Positions 9,523 through 24,500 of a stretch of DNA of 64,000 bases are shown in pieces. The notes under the pieces are model-generated. The model ran no database searches. It was not told the DNA's origin and saw only the letters and a list, made by a program, of their open reading frames with translations. The stretch spans positions 1-64,000 of the forward strand of contig JASANE010009978.1 of NCBI GenBank assembly GCA_030248225.1, given 5' to 3'. Made by a program: the position numbers and the translations under genes. The DNA comes from Trileptium ribeirensis (Eukaryota; Nematoda; Enoplea; Enoplida; Thoracostomopsidae). The number at the start of each line of letters is the position of its first letter. The first letter of the stretch is position 1.

Positions 9523-12500
9523 GTACGTTATTACTAAATATCACCTTATTAAATGTAATGATAATATCAGATTTGTGCCCACACAACTGCATGTGTTCGC
9601 ACAGACAGGAAAATATTTTATTGAGTTGACTAGATTTTATTGAACTACAAATGTGCCCAGTGTCACCTATACTTCAAAAACATAATTATGGAAATCCTGT
9701 TTATGTAAAAGCCGCTTTCCTGTTTTCAGGTCTCTTAGGCCCGTGTTAAAACCCGTTTTAACTAATCCTACAGCATGGTTAATCCGTGTGGTTTAACACG
9801 TAGCTGCAAAGATGTATATACCAGTTAAATTATAAATGTGCTTATTATTACACATATATCTTCAGAGATGTGGTTGGCTATATCTTCAGAGTTCTGGTTG
9901 GCATTTCCAAGCTGTCTTGAAAGCACCCGGAGTGAGGAATTTAGTTTCTCCCAGGTCATACTTGGGGGAAGAATGAAATGTTATAAATAACGTATGCTCA
10001 GTTAATATTTAATAATGATGTAAATTTAAATGATATATATGTATTGAATTCTTAATGAGTCAAATGATTGTAGCGAAGAATTTTCATTGGCCTAAATGGC
10101 CCCCAGGATTTTCGAGATTCCTCAGGTAAATTTCGGCTCCTCGTAGCTCAACCCATTAGCAATCCCCAAGTATTTCGAGGTGACGTCTAAAACGATCATA
10201 AAAATATAAAACTACTGTTCGTCAATACCTGCTTATATTTCGAGTATTCGCGACAAAATCCAAAGTAAAATAAAAAAAGGCTTGCAGAAATACACATTTT
10301 CAGTGGAACGATAATAACTATGCAACAAAAACGATGTATATACATGTTGTAAAGGAATTAGATATATTACAAAATACAATTACAATACACCTAGCTGACC
10401 TGGGGGAAAATACCCCCAAGCTGGCCTTCTCAAGCTAATGCACGTTAGTAAAACTCTATAGATTGACGGCAATTATAATGTTTTCAGCCCCCAGGGGAAA
10501 AATTTTGGGATTTTTTAGTTCCAAACGGAAAAACTGACCTATTTTGCCTCGCAGAAAAAATTGTAGGCTAATTTTTAGTCGTGCATAATAATACCTAGTG
10601 GGTACTGGGTGAAGCAAAAAATACCTGGTGGAAGGCCGAAATACTTGAACCCCTCGTCCTGCGTGGAAAAGCCAATCAAATATTTCAGATATTCCAGGTT
10701 GAAGCTGGGGTACCAGTTGGAAGCCCACAGTAAAATTTTGGTCTTGTAGAGTCAGTGGCCAGTATATTTTGACGGTGTCAGTTTTGGATGGTAACGCGCA
10801 AAGCTCAGCCTTGTTCATACGATTGACCAGTTCCGTAACGTATTCGAAAGAATAAAATCTGTAATTATATCCTTGAGTCAGGCTTGAAAATGTATTCTAA
10901 CTGTCAATCCGTAAAGGACAGTAAAATGAACTCTGGTTGGGTCAAAATGAGTCCTACAAAACGTACTCCTGACTGCACCTTAACAACCAGTGCAGTTATT
11001 TCAGACAAATCAAGTCATTTGTGGAACAATTAATGCTCTACAAAAATGTGTATATAGCTTTTGCGCAACGTTACCCTAGTGTCCAGGATTAGGGCCAAAG
11101 GAGTTTTAAAAGGCCCATGAGACCCGAAATACACAAAAAACAGCTATATCTATCTTAATAATCGACGTACCGTGGCGATGTTGGACTCATTGTGTGCAGC
11201 ATGTAAAGCTCTGTAAAGCAAGTAAAACTTTGCTTTAGGCAAACATAAAAATAGGTTTTTATATAGGCCCATAAGACCCAAAATACGCGAAGACGGCGAT
11301 GTCTCCATAAATAAATAACGGTGATAATGGGGATACTGGAATAATTTTGAATAGCGATTCACACTTTGTGTAACTGCATTTGGTTTGTTCATGCTGCATT
11401 GTCATTATTTAGGCTGCAGTGTTGGGACAAAATCTTTTTAATGGGCCATGAGATTCAAAATACACGGAAGCGACAATATCCCCGAAACCGCTGGAGCTAT
11501 ACGTGGACATCGGCCTAATTTTGTTGAACGCGCCATCTTCTATGAGGCTGCAACACCAGTGGTCCGACGTGGGGGTGGGTGAGTGGCATCGACCCCGACA
11601 TTGCTGCTCGATTTAGCACAAACAATCAAGTTTTATTTCTTTATAATGTTGTTGGCTATAGCACATTGTATAGGTTCGTTTTGGAAACGCTTAATATAAA
11701 AACTATTATAGTATTTGCAGTGTTAGTTGTTATATCAGTTGAACTTGGGACCATAAAGTACTGTACCTAGTATATAACGTAAAAATGTTGTGTACCTGCC
11801 GCTGTTTTATTAGGTATGCAAGGGTTGCTCAATCAGGACCAGGCCATGAGAAGCTGACTGCAACAGGAAAAATTGTAGTAATTTTTAGCATTAATTTTTT
11901 TAGAAATTTGTAGCTAGGAAATTCTAGAGACGTTTTAGACAAAATAGGCAAATTTAGCATATTTTTAGCTCATATGATTAGAATTTGTAATTTTACTCGA
12001 GCAGGAAAGTACCTGGGGCGATGAACTGCGATGGGACCAAAGACCAAAATTTATTTGGAGGAAGGAGGTCAAAATAGTTAGCAAAATCAAATCAGGTTTA
12101 TTTTGTAGCGCACAATTAAGGTTCTATAAAACTTTATATAAAGGTTTTACGCAACTTTGGATCCCAGGGTTATGGTCCAAATCGGGTTTTAAAATGAGCC
12201 ACGAGGCTCAAATTATACTAAAACGGTCGTATCTGCATAAGCAATAAAATTATGTGGGTCTTCTTGTTATCATTCTATAGAGAAAACAGCACCTCTATGC
12301 AGCTGCGTATGATGCGCTATGGCGGCGATTACTTATGTGGCAAGATTAAGTTAAAATAGTCTCATGAACAGCGAAATACACGAATGCGATCGTATGTCCA
12401 TAACCGATGAAAATATACCGGTTTTCTTGGTCTCATTCTTCATATTACACTATAACGTTGCTTACCATATAGCCCTGGTACACAGCAATTACAATGGACA

Positions 12501-15500
12501 AATTTATTAGTCTGAACACCCTGCAGAGAAAAAGCACAGGATAATATTTTGTTGCAAGCGTCGAAAAAAGTTTCCTCAGCTAGCTTCATTGTTATTTTAG
12601 CGCAAGGCTTGGTGATTTATCCGAGGCGACAAAGGATTGTGCTGGTTCAGATGTCTATGTCGTACAGTCAGGGCTAGGCAACGATGCATTAATCGAATTG
12701 TTCTTTATGATCCATAAATGTCGTGCTGTAACGACACCTGGACAGCGAGTTGTGGCAATTGTGCCGTGTTTTCCGTACGCCCGACAGGATGAAGCAGTCG
12801 GTGTAAGCATTTCCTTTTGTTTTAAGCGTAATAGAGCGACCGAAGTTCCTTCTATTAGCGCTCAAATTGTGCAAAAATCTTCGTTTTGTCACGAATTTTT
12901 ATTCGACGCCTAATTTATTGGAATATACTTGTGTATCTAGCTTATAGGTTGCGTAGTTTGGAACGTATTCCTGCCCAAATTCTCACAACTGATATGAATT
13001 GGAATCCTTGATTTTTGGCTATTTGCGATTGCCCAACTACATATATTATAACTCATGCCCGAGGCCTCGTATCGAACAAAGCATTAAATACAAATTTCTT
13101 ATCAAGAGCTACATCCTGAACTACGAGTTTTGTTTTTGGAGCGGCTGTTTCTGAGCCATACGCCTATTAAAATATACCTTCAACTGTTAAAATTTTTGAC
13201 TACGAGAGTCTCTTGCCTGATTTGATCTAAGGTTAATTAATGTGTTAACGTTAGATTCGTGACCTACATAGGCTACATTTGTACTGGACGGGGAACTAAA
13301 ATTTAGACACCAAATGTGATATTTTTCCTTCTAACTGCTTGTACAGGCGTAGAACTATACCATAGGTTTTCGGAAGGAGCTGAACACTATCATGGCGGCA
13401 AATGTGGTTGTATGGTTTGTTTCCATCACAAAACTGCTACTTGCTTAGAAACGTTGCTAATTATGGTAGAAATTAAAAAATTTTTTTATTGGTAATCCCA
13501 ATTTGTATATTTTGAATGTTCAATGTTTTAGCTATAATAGGAAGAATAAATAAAGGGTTTTGGGGCTTTCGTATGTCCGCAAAGTAACAACCGTGATTGT
13601 AGTGCTTGTGTATTATTGTATTTTGAACATTCTGAACAGAGATAATTAATCCTCATTTCAACTGTCAAAATAGCAACTAAGCGCAAACTAGCGCCTTTAC
13701 AGTCATTGAAATTGTTCACTGCTTTTGTGCCTTTTATATTTTTCACGTTATGCGACCTAGGATAGCATTGGTAACCAAAATTGATGTCACTGGGTGTTGG
13801 GACAATCACAGAATGAAAGAACCACGGATCTCATATTTTTTATATCTTAGCTCTAAATGGGTGTATATGGTGCAAACCTGGCTGTTTTTTAAATGACCGC
13901 CGTGCATATTAAAAATACTACAATGCGGAACGGAGTTTAATCATTGTTAGGCTTACATTCTTGCAATCTTTAATTACATGAGTCTATCTCAAAAATTTAG
14001 CGGCTATTACATGTAGTAACTAGTTGAAACTTTGGCATTCGATTGATACTGGGTTTAAATTTGCATGATGTAATTGTCTACAGAACCGAAGGTGAACTGG
14101 GTATTTGAAATTAATACAACAAAAATCATTAACGAACAGAAAATTGGTAACAGCGAAACAGATAACGTTTCATAAGTTATAATATAATATATTATTGACT
14201 ATTTTTATGATAGAGATAAATGTAACATGTTTGGTTGAGAAAGCGCAGACAAGCACTGTTTTATCGCTAAGTGTTAAGTTCTTGCCGCCAAATCGCAAAT
14301 CTTATCGTACTTCATATGTAATAGAACGCGGATTTTCACAGCATTTTGAGTGGTAGAAACATTGGAAACTTCAACGTTCCCAATGAAACATCTAGCTTAG
14401 TAACTCTAACGCAGATTTTTAGTAGGCTTTCCAAGGTGGTATTTATCACTCTCATTCATTCCCTTTGCAGAGGTTAGGCTGAAAAAGTGTCACGATGAGC
14501 GACGATTTATCATTTCCTGTGATAACGGTGTATGGATTAGTTTGGCTTATTTATCACAAAACATCACTTACTGGCTGCTTCAAATCCGGGGAGGATTAGT
14601 AAACGGAAGGATTAATATAAAAGTATTATTTTGGAGTATATTTCTAGTGTATCATAATTGATTAGGCATTATAATATTATTTAAGATTGGGCTAGAAGTT
14701 TTTGCCTGCAGCAGAAATTTATAGAGTACGGATTATTTTGCTGCATTTCAGTTTACTGAATTCTTAGCGCAAATTACGTTCCGACATTACAGTAGCCTTA
14801 TTTGAAACAAAATGAACTCCGATTTGAGTTGAGAAAATACTGGTCACATTAAAATGATTTTTTATGAACAAGCCTATCTATTTATACTGGGTTTTGCTAC
14901 CGAGCGGGAGCACACTTCCCAAAGTGACTTGACCCCCGTACTAAATGGCGCCGCCCCGGGTCCGTTCCCCTACCCCAGAAATTCTGCTTTCTTCTGGGTA
15001 TCTGTGAAATTCTATATCAACCACAGTTATGGGAAATTCTGCACATTCCACAATTTATTTGTTAATTTTACCTCTGTGTGTATTTCAGTCGTCTCTTCGA
15101 GTACCTGTGATGGTTGCGCACACTATAAAACACTGGGGCGCAGATCTCATAATAACGGTTGATCTACATTCCACACATTGGGTTCCGGTAAGTACTTTAA
15201 TGTCGTTTTATGAATATTTAGCTTGACGAAATATAGGACTGACTGTATTCATTTCTTGGGTTCGTAGTTTTTTGTTTATAATTTGTTCAGCTTTAAAATG
15301 TGTACAGTGCAGTTTAGTTTTGTGACGACATTAGGTAGGAGTACATTATCCGTTATTGAATTGATTGAAAATTCGAAACTAGGATTCTGATACTGTTCTA
15401 ATTATTGTGTAAATCGTGAAGCCATTTGTTAACGCTGTGCTAGATTGGTACATTTTTGACAATATTGGGGTATTGGCGCTAGAGACGAGAATCAATTAAT

Positions 15501-18500
15501 TGTGAAAAAATTTATAATGTATTATGAGTCATCAACCAGACCCGAAACTAAATTTTAGTTGGCCCCGGAAGCTGGTTTGTAATATATTTTTATTATTCTT
15601 ATTAATTTTGTAATATAATTACAAAATAGTTAAGTAAATGTAAGGATGGAGTAATGAGCAATATGGTGTTGATAATGGCCGTTGCGTTGTCCCTAAAGGT
15701 TGGTCATGATAATTATCTTTCTTGGAACTTTAAGGGGCATAGGAAGCTAAAAAGTTTCGTCGATTACTTTATTTATTGCTCGAACACATCGCAGTCTGCT
15801 TTCACGAAAAATTGTTTATTGCCATAATAATTAATACTGATGGAGAATTTTAGCAGGGAATATTTGCAAAAATGACGCAGTCAATTAGAAAGATTACAAC
15901 ATGAGTGGAGAGTGTCAAATTAAAGCTGTGGAGAATTAAAATCTGAATGTCTATACAGACAGTACTTGCCAGAAATCTTTAAAGTCAAATTTCGAGTGAG
16001 GTCGTCTCAAGCACTGCGAGGAGTGGCTCGCTCGAGATTTATTAATAAAATCCTACTTTAACACAAATCGGCATTTTTGGCGAATACGAGTGTACTGTAT
16101 GTATTTTATTCATGTTCAGGGAATTAGTAAATTAGTCGTAGTTGTGAACTCCTAAAGTTAATAAATTATATTAAATTCATTGTAAGAGTTTCTTAGAATT
16201 TGCTTAAATTCGGTAAAGATTCTGTTTACCTGCTCCATTTATCAAAAATAAACCTCGGGTACGCTGGAATTTATTGAATCCTCGCTCATACCTCATTCAC
16301 TGAAAATTTTGCTATAATAATAGCATGAATGGGTAAGGCATAATGCTTTATCATAGTAAAATTGTGCTTAATACAGTTCATACCACGGTTTTACGTACCT
16401 ATGCACAAACATTGATCCCAAATATATGTGCATCTTAATTTTTGATATTTTAGGATATTGCAGAAATCAACATGATCAATTTGACAGCTGAATCTGAAAT
16501 CATCGGCTACATCAAGAAAAACATTGATGACTGGCAACAATCATGTCTAGTTTCGCCGGACGATGGTGGCACTCAACGGTATGTTTAAGGTAGTTACCGT
16601 TGGGTTTACCCTAGGTAATACCAAGCATTAATTTGGTTAGGACCCCTCTAGTTCCCGAACTCAAAGATGGAAAATCCAAATGTTGTTCCAAGTTGTAGGC
16701 ATATGTGACCGTCACCTAGGAATCACTAAATTATTGCGATAGATACAACACGACGCAATATATATACACCGTACATCGTGTATACTAGAAACCAAAAGCT
16801 GCAAAATTTGTGACTAAGATAGATCATCTTGTTTCTTGGTTACCGCGCTAAAATAAAGTTTTGTTACATCAGCTATAATTCAGTAACGGGCGTGCAGATA
16901 ATGTAATTTTTATATCATTAATTGCATTTAACCATCGGCACATAGTGGCAGAAGCATTTCTCTGTATGTGCCGCTTTCAAAAAACAGAAATTAAGCTAAT
17001 CCCACTTTTAGACCAAAATCACTTCGAATTTTGTTGTTTCTCCCTTCAATGTTGTAACCGCTAAAGTACGTAATTAAAACCGTTCTGGTGACCTGTGGTG
17101 TTTTGGAAAAGCAAGTATGCCTTATAGTTAACGCCTAAACCACTAGGAGAGCAATAAACAGGCAGTTTTGTGTCAAAATCGTGTAGGCATTACTGTGGTT
17201 ACTATAGCTTGGGTATAATGAGAGGTATTTGGATTAAATTTTGACAGTGGGTGTACTGATAAATTCATATTATAACGTTGATATTTTCCTAACGTCGTCT
17301 AAATTAAGGCTAAATGCAATATTGGCGATCAAGAATTGTTATTATTTCGTTGTTATAATTTATGGATTAGTTGTTTCTATATGCGTCTTGTTTTTATCAT
17401 GCGTATTTCGATTTTGTAGCTAATTCATCCCAATATTTGTATATGCATTTGGATCCGTTATTTTTGTTCGTGACTGTACATTAGACACAGCCTGTTAGAG
17501 GCGATTGCTTAAAATGATAACGTGTAAATGAAATCACGCTGGCTCCGTTTCACCCTCCATGCGGGTCGGTATAATTTGATGACTAAATTGGTGTCATGTT
17601 CTAGGGTAAATAGCTATATGTATAATATATAATTTGGCATTGTTGTTAACACTGCCCTAAACAGTATGTAGTCGTAGTAATTTTCGTAAGGAGTAGTGAT
17701 TGTCATGGATATGGATTTATCATATGAGGACAGTATTGGAGAATGTGTATCGAATAATCCGGATATGGAAAACCATATCCTAAATTTTCAAATTTTTATT
17801 TAAACTTCAAAACCTGTATACTAGACTGGCATTCGCTACTAACTACAGCTCTATTGTATGATTTGAGCTATTTTAGTGAACAGTTTTTAATAAATTTATA
17901 TTAGTCACTATTTCAATTTAGAACCAACGCTAATTTTTTTAGAATAAAATCGAAATTTGGGATATTTTGGGTATATTAAATATTTAGATGGCGGTGCCAG
18001 ATAGCCGCCAGAGCCAACTGAATGCCAAAGATGCGGGATTGCCCCAAAACTAACAACTTGCAAGTATAATCCAAACATTCGGAGCTAAATATCTAATTTC
18101 TAAATTTTGCGTTCAGACTGCGACACTGTCCTGCAAGAAATATATAACCAACTGAAGACAACCAAATCAAGTTTGTCGATCCAAACCCGCTTTCAGAAAG
18201 TTGTTTACGTTAAAAAGCCGAGAAAAGAACAGAAATAGTTTCGCAAATAGAAGTATTTTGGGTTGCCAACTAAACGTTAAGCTGAGACGATCTCCTGAAG
18301 TGCCTTCGTCTCGTTGGCCTAAGGCAAATATAAATTATATTGATATATATATATGTATGACGTGTGTATGTATGTACATAAATAATATATATACATTGTA
18401 TATTAATATAGTGTATTTATATTTAAATATATATTTGTCGTTTTATATGCATGTCTGCGTCAATATTAGGGTATTGTACGACTGAGATGGACTAAAATGC

Positions 18501-21500
18501 CAGATTTTGCTGAAATTGTACCCTATTTTGTTTAGACAAAAATTTCTCGGGGCCAAACTTTCGGGGGCGTGGGTGGGTTGCCGATAGCGATCAGCCGCTG
18601 GACAAGAGGGGACATCCGTTCCCTTTCACTGGCATCTCCATTCGCTGAAAATTTTGCCGAGGGGCCTGACGGCGCCGAATTTTGCTAGGGTGCGTAAGCT
18701 GGGGTTGAACTATAAACTTTTCAAGATTTGGAATTTTTCAGCGAAAACGTTAAAATTGTTAATAAATTGGCTCAGTAACGGGCAAAACGTCTTTACTAAA
18801 AGCAACTTTTCGGAAGGTTAAATTTTTAACTTCGGAACGGCATTTTTGTTAAAAATTTTGTCAATTTTTATGCCAGCTGCGGGTTCTTTCTACCAGGGGG
18901 GGCAAAAATTTTGCCGAGAGGCACCGAAATGCATGCCCCCACTTTGTAGAAGCCAGACTGGCGGCACGCCGGAATTATCATTGTCCATTACTAGTGAATA
19001 TATTTACGTAACAAAATTAGGATAGAGATGCAATATTGGATTATTTATTATAACGCACTGTAATGTTTATAGCTATATTATGTTTCTCTCATGTAGTCAA
19101 TTGCAATTGTGTAGCCAGGTAGTGCTGGCTGGCGTTAGTTGGGGTACAGTAGAGCAGAGTAAACTTTAGCCATGAGCACTGCTTGGATTATTTATTATGA
19201 CGCACTGAAATGTTTGTAGTTATATTATGTTTCTCTCATGTAGTCAACTGCAATTGTGTAACCAGATAGTGCTGGCTGGGGTTAGTTGGGGTACAGTAGA
19301 GCAGAGTAAACTTTAGCCATGAGCCCTGCCCTATGCGTGGCTTTGTGTACATAACCAAAAGATAGATTATTGTAAATAAATTACACGGAAAATAAACGAC
19401 ACAATAAATTATTCCTAAAGCTCAATTTGATTTGTTTTCAGCTGCCTTATCCGCAACTGTGAATGAACAACAATACTGAGACGTTATATGTATGATGTTT
19501 TCTAAATTATAGTGTGAAAAACATAGCCGCTAAACTAGATCTGAAAATCGCTCTCTTGTACAAAGAAAGATTTCGGCCGAATGAAGTAAATTACTTGCTA
19601 AAATGTTTATATAAATTGATTCTATATGAAACTTTTTAAAATTGCTTAATATTCTCCGCATGAAATGTTACGATGTGGAACATGTTACAATAGCGCAGCG
19701 TAATAGAATCTGTGTGCACATAGTTTTAAATTTCGGTGTTGCAATGATTTCCAGCTTAAATTCTTATAAATTTCGTGCGAGCGGTTTGAATAAGCTTCTT
19801 GTTTAAACATGCTGATCTCATTGTTGTAATATTAGATATATTGGGGATGACATGGGGCCCCCGAAAACCGTAATAAATTGCCTATTCACAATAATAACAC
19901 ACTATATATAATAACCTAGTGAACGTAATAAATCACAAAAACTGAGCGGAGCAACACGCAAAGTATTTGGTCATCTAAATGTTTAATTAATTTATAATAA
20001 GTATCTCTGTTTAGACAATTGATGTCAAAAAGCTAGCTGGCTAAAAACTAACTAATTAGCAAATTAATTAACTAATTAGCACCTATGGTAACATCACAGA
20101 GCTTTAAAAGCCATATATTCATGATCAGCGACATCGAAAACCCCAGAGCGCAAAAATGAACAATTTTGAGGTGATTTAAAAATTTGCATGAAATACACAA
20201 ACTAATTAACTAATTAGCATATACTACCAAGTTTTAGAGGTTCAGGAATATCATATTCGTGATCAGCGACTTAGCAAACCCCCGTGTGCAATTTATTTTT
20301 CATTTTTGCTTACTTACAAAATTTTCAAAAATTAGCTATAACTAGTCGGTAGTGGAACTACATTTGTGAGTGGAGCTTGGGCTGTGGCATTACGAATGTA
20401 CTCAATTTTATGTTCTTTAAATAACTACATTGCATAGGGCATAGGGCTTTATCATTGGTAAAAATATTATATTTGAATTCTTCGACCCCAAAACCCTATA
20501 ATGGTTTGATCGAAACGATTCTATTTCAATAAATAACACAAATATTGCAAAATTCTGTATTTTAGCTGCATAAGCTTAACTAATTAGCTAATTACTAATT
20601 AACCACTCAAAATTTTTTAATCCCAAATATCAGGTGCACACTCTGACATAAGCTTTCAAACAAAAAAAGTTTTTTAAAATCGGTTCAGTGGTTCTTGAGA
20701 TCCGTCGCACCCAACGAACGAACGGACGGACATGGACTTTTTTGGTCACAGACAGAAAATAAAAACGCTTAGCTCGGCTTCGCCTCGCTCCGCTCAATAA
20801 TAATAATTAGTAATTAGCTAATTAACTAATTAATTAGCAGGTTTTTAACTTCCTCGAATAGTAACACACATCGTAATGCACAATAATCAGCACGGCGAGA
20901 TGAGATGCACCAAAATAATAGCTTTACACTAATTATTCATTGGAAAATAAGCAATTTTTGTTTGAGAAATGCTAGAAATAGGTTAACACGCTAAACTAAT
21001 TAGTAAATTACTAATTAGATAAAGCAGATATTGACAAAAACCTTGCACCTGTCCGATATTAGATTTTTTAAACAAAAAATTAAATCGGCCCAGTAGTTAT
21101 TGAGGAGTTCGACGGACGGATGGAGGATAGACAGTGCTGATTTTTCCGCCTCTGACGACAGCAAAAACGCTCCGCTCAATAACCCCAAGTATACTATATT
21201 TTAATCCCAATACAAAAATTTAGGGATTTTTTAGTTGGCATATTTTTTGCATCACAGAGAAAACTTTTCTGTTTTAGTCGTACAGAAAAATGCCTTGGCA
21301 GGGGCCGGAATTCTTGAACCCCCTCCGCGGGAAAGCTAGAACCGCGGTTGTCGTGAGGCGTGGGTTTGCACATCCGTTATTCGCTCACTTTGTAAGGTTC
21401 CTTAAAGAACCAATCAATATCTCCTAAATAGCGTAATGGTTAACGACAAAACTCCCACCCAAACCATACAGGCTTCATCGACTGCGCCGGTAAAGTTTTA

Positions 21501-24500
21501 TTCAGCAACTTCGAAACCCTATAATCACATATTGCAAAGTGGTAAGAATTTACAAATTTCGGTGGCAAAATTTAGCTCCGGTATTGTACCGCAGAGACAA
21601 TAGCGTATCCAATATGGGGTTACAACAGTGAATCAAATGTATTTAAAAGGTTAAATAACTTTATAATTTCATCTTCACATCCAACAAACAAGAAAGTCCA
21701 TTGCTAAAATTTTTTAAAAATTTCATTTTGCAGTTTATTAAATATTTTTTTAATTATGCTCATAGCTCGAAAATTGCTAATGTGACACAAAATGCATAAC
21801 AGCAAAGCTGAAACAATGATGATGGTGATGAAACAATTCTCATGTCTATGTTCCAAGAATTATAACCTACAATGGTGAAAATCAAACAATTACCCAATTC
21901 GTGGTGGCTTTGAGCGAAATTAGGTAGGAAATCATGGTAGTAGAGCAAACATTTCTAAATGCACAACTACATTCCATTACGCTTCTAATAAACAATTTGG
22001 AATTTCGTCAATGTGGTTAAGACCTGTGAAAATCTCGCTTCTCCAGTCGCTGAAAATTTTGCCGGCGGAATACACCGGCACTTCTTGTTGGAAACTGTGG
22101 GTCCAAATTAAAATTTAATATTTAACGATAAACGCTAAAATAGCCTTAGAAAACGTTGCAGACATCTTTATTTAAGTTAAAGGCAACTTCTCAAGCAATT
22201 TTTTGCTGAAATTAGTCAAATTTTTAACTTCGGAAAAATATTTTTGTAAAAAATTGTCAATTTTTTGTCACTGGGAGGTGATTTTACCGGGGGGCTTATC
22301 CAAAAATTTTTCCACGGGAGGGGGCGCCGAAAATACCAGCCCCCACTTTGAAGCATCCATCAATTAAAAGACACTCAAAAAGAATCTTATGAACAGTAAT
22401 TAAGCTCCCTACGCTTGCTCCGTTTCAATAATGTCTGGGTCAGCATACCGACAGAAATAACGTTAATCCCCGATAAGCCATTATTTAGCTCTTCCAGCTT
22501 TTGCGGGATGTAATATTAAAATATCCTGATATTATTGCCCATCAATAGTGCTGCTATTGTGCGTAATGGCATTTCGGTGCTTGATTGGATTTATTGGAAT
22601 GTGTTCAAATTATTCGAACATTCAAAGCAGTGCGAAATATAAATAGTATAACTAAAGAGTATGAAGATGCTAAATAATGTGCAGAAATTGTATATTTTCA
22701 GTCATCATTGTTGCTCAATCAATGGCCGAAAATAGATAATTATTATTGTTAACAGAAAGTGAATCTAAAAAATGAGCTAATCAGATATGTAGTTTCGAAC
22801 GTTGGAGCTTTATAAATAAGATTGTTAGGCGATAAAGTCGTTTTGGGAGTCTAAATTATTGCTGTTAGTTAGTACCACTCGGAGAGCTTTAATGTTTGGA
22901 GCAATTTTGATTTTTGATAGCTTATAACGCTCTTCCTATGTGCCAAATTGTTGGGACAAAACGTTTTAGAACGCCTTTACCCTTTCGAGAAAAAATTGCA
23001 TGTCGTTGGGAGTTCGATTTCGACTGTTTTCGTAGAATTTACTGATCGTAATTCGATTACGTAAAAATAAAAGTCTTTTATTAAAAATGTTATTTTTGTG
23101 TTGGAATTGTTGTGCACTCAATTCTGATTGTAACTCTACACTTACCTCAAAACGTTCGTCCTGTACTCATGTAAGTCAGATTTTGATAAATTTTAGCGTA
23201 GAATCTATCGAATGTGGCATATCTTTCAAGATTGCTTTTCTAAAACTCATACATAATTGAAACTTACACTACAGTAGCCGCCAAAATGGGTGCTGTTAAC
23301 TCAATGTTTGCTTGCAGCTCGTGAGAAAAAATTTTGTTGGTATGATGTTCAAATTTTGTTACAGATTTTTCGAAATTTCTAGCGCTCTTTTTCGCAATTT
23401 GCTTGAGGGTTGCTCTAAACTTGTTCGCGGATAGATAAATTTCGTTCCATTTCTGCTTGATATTCGTTCGTCCGGAAAGTTGCGATAATCTTTTGCGAGT
23501 ATTATATAATTATATTATGGAAGCAGTTTGACGTATGTAAGTTTTTGCTTATAAGGCATATGCCTACTACTAATTAACAAGCTGAGCAGCACCTTTTCTG
23601 GGCAATGACCGTTAAAAACTTATTCAGAATATCTATTTTAAAACACCAGGTGCAAGTAATGGAATTAGTCGAAGGGTCACGATCGTTGGAAGGTCGAATT
23701 GCAATCATTATCGATGACATGGTCGATACTTGCGGAACGCTAATCTTTGCTGCCGAAAGGTAATGGTATAATAATGACCGTTTTGTTTTAAAAAATGGTG
23801 TAAGTAATGCAAGAGTAAACTTAAGATGCGCCCCCAACCACCCTCTTTTGACACCATATACAAAACGTTGTTAGCGAGCAAAACTCGGATTTCAATAGCC
23901 GTATCCAATTTCGACATTTTTCTGTTGCATAACGCCATTAGCGAATGCAACTCGGCCCCTGTACTTTAACACCAATGTGTTCTCGAACATTTTCAACTTA
24001 TAGTATGGAATATGAAACGGACTAATTTCTGTGATTTAACGCAAAAATAAAATTGGTGTGCAGTGAACAACTGAATAACAATCGCTTTTGTCAAAAGAGG
24101 ATAGTAAACGGGCGCAGCTTAAGTTTACTCATGCATAACAGAATTAATGGAAGGATCACGATCGTTGAAAGGTCGAATAGCAATCATGATCGATGACATG
24201 GTCGTTATTTGCGGAACGTTATTTGCGTTGCCGAAAGGCAATGGTATTCAGTAAAATATTGAACCGTGATGGATTATGTACGGTAATATCATTTTGGGTT
24301 GGCGTATACAAAAATATTTGCATAATATGAGATAGCCCTTTTAATATCCAGGAAATGTATAACTCTGCTTATCCGTTCACGCTGTCCTACGCTTATGATA
24401 AAAATATTATTTTGTCCTAATCTATCGCTTGTGTAATTTAGTGTTGCACCTGCAAACATCACCACATTGATGGAAAGACGACTTCTAAAACTAAGGTTCT

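Larger units (their letters stand above)
9523..12600 (+). other. PRPS intron 1
   Basis: 3,078 bp between donor GTACGT and acceptor TTTTAG. It contains a family C repeat (10456-10700) and a dispersed short repeat (11035-12440). No other gene was recognised. Confidence 0.85.
16579..19512 (+). other. PRPS intron 4
   Basis: 2,934 bp. It holds a TA-rich microsatellite-like stretch (18335-18440), a family B-like MITE (18629-18956) and a 147-bp tandem duplication (19036-19329). Confidence 0.8.
19586..23649 (+). other. PRPS intron 5
   Basis: 4,064 bp, the longest PRPS intron. It holds the AATTAGCTAATTA-rich stretch (20037-21020), a family C fragment (21205-21345) and a family B-like MITE (22034-22358). 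Confidence 0.8.

Noticed and set aside
12689..12892. Minus-strand ORF of 67 codons.
   Set aside because: It is antisense to PRPS exon 2, which carries the FPYARQD motif.
18090..18260. Candidate for the PRPS flexible-loop exon (frame with KSREKNRNSF).
   Set aside because: The exon at 19513-19585 matches the conserved block over its full length with correct phase and splice sites.
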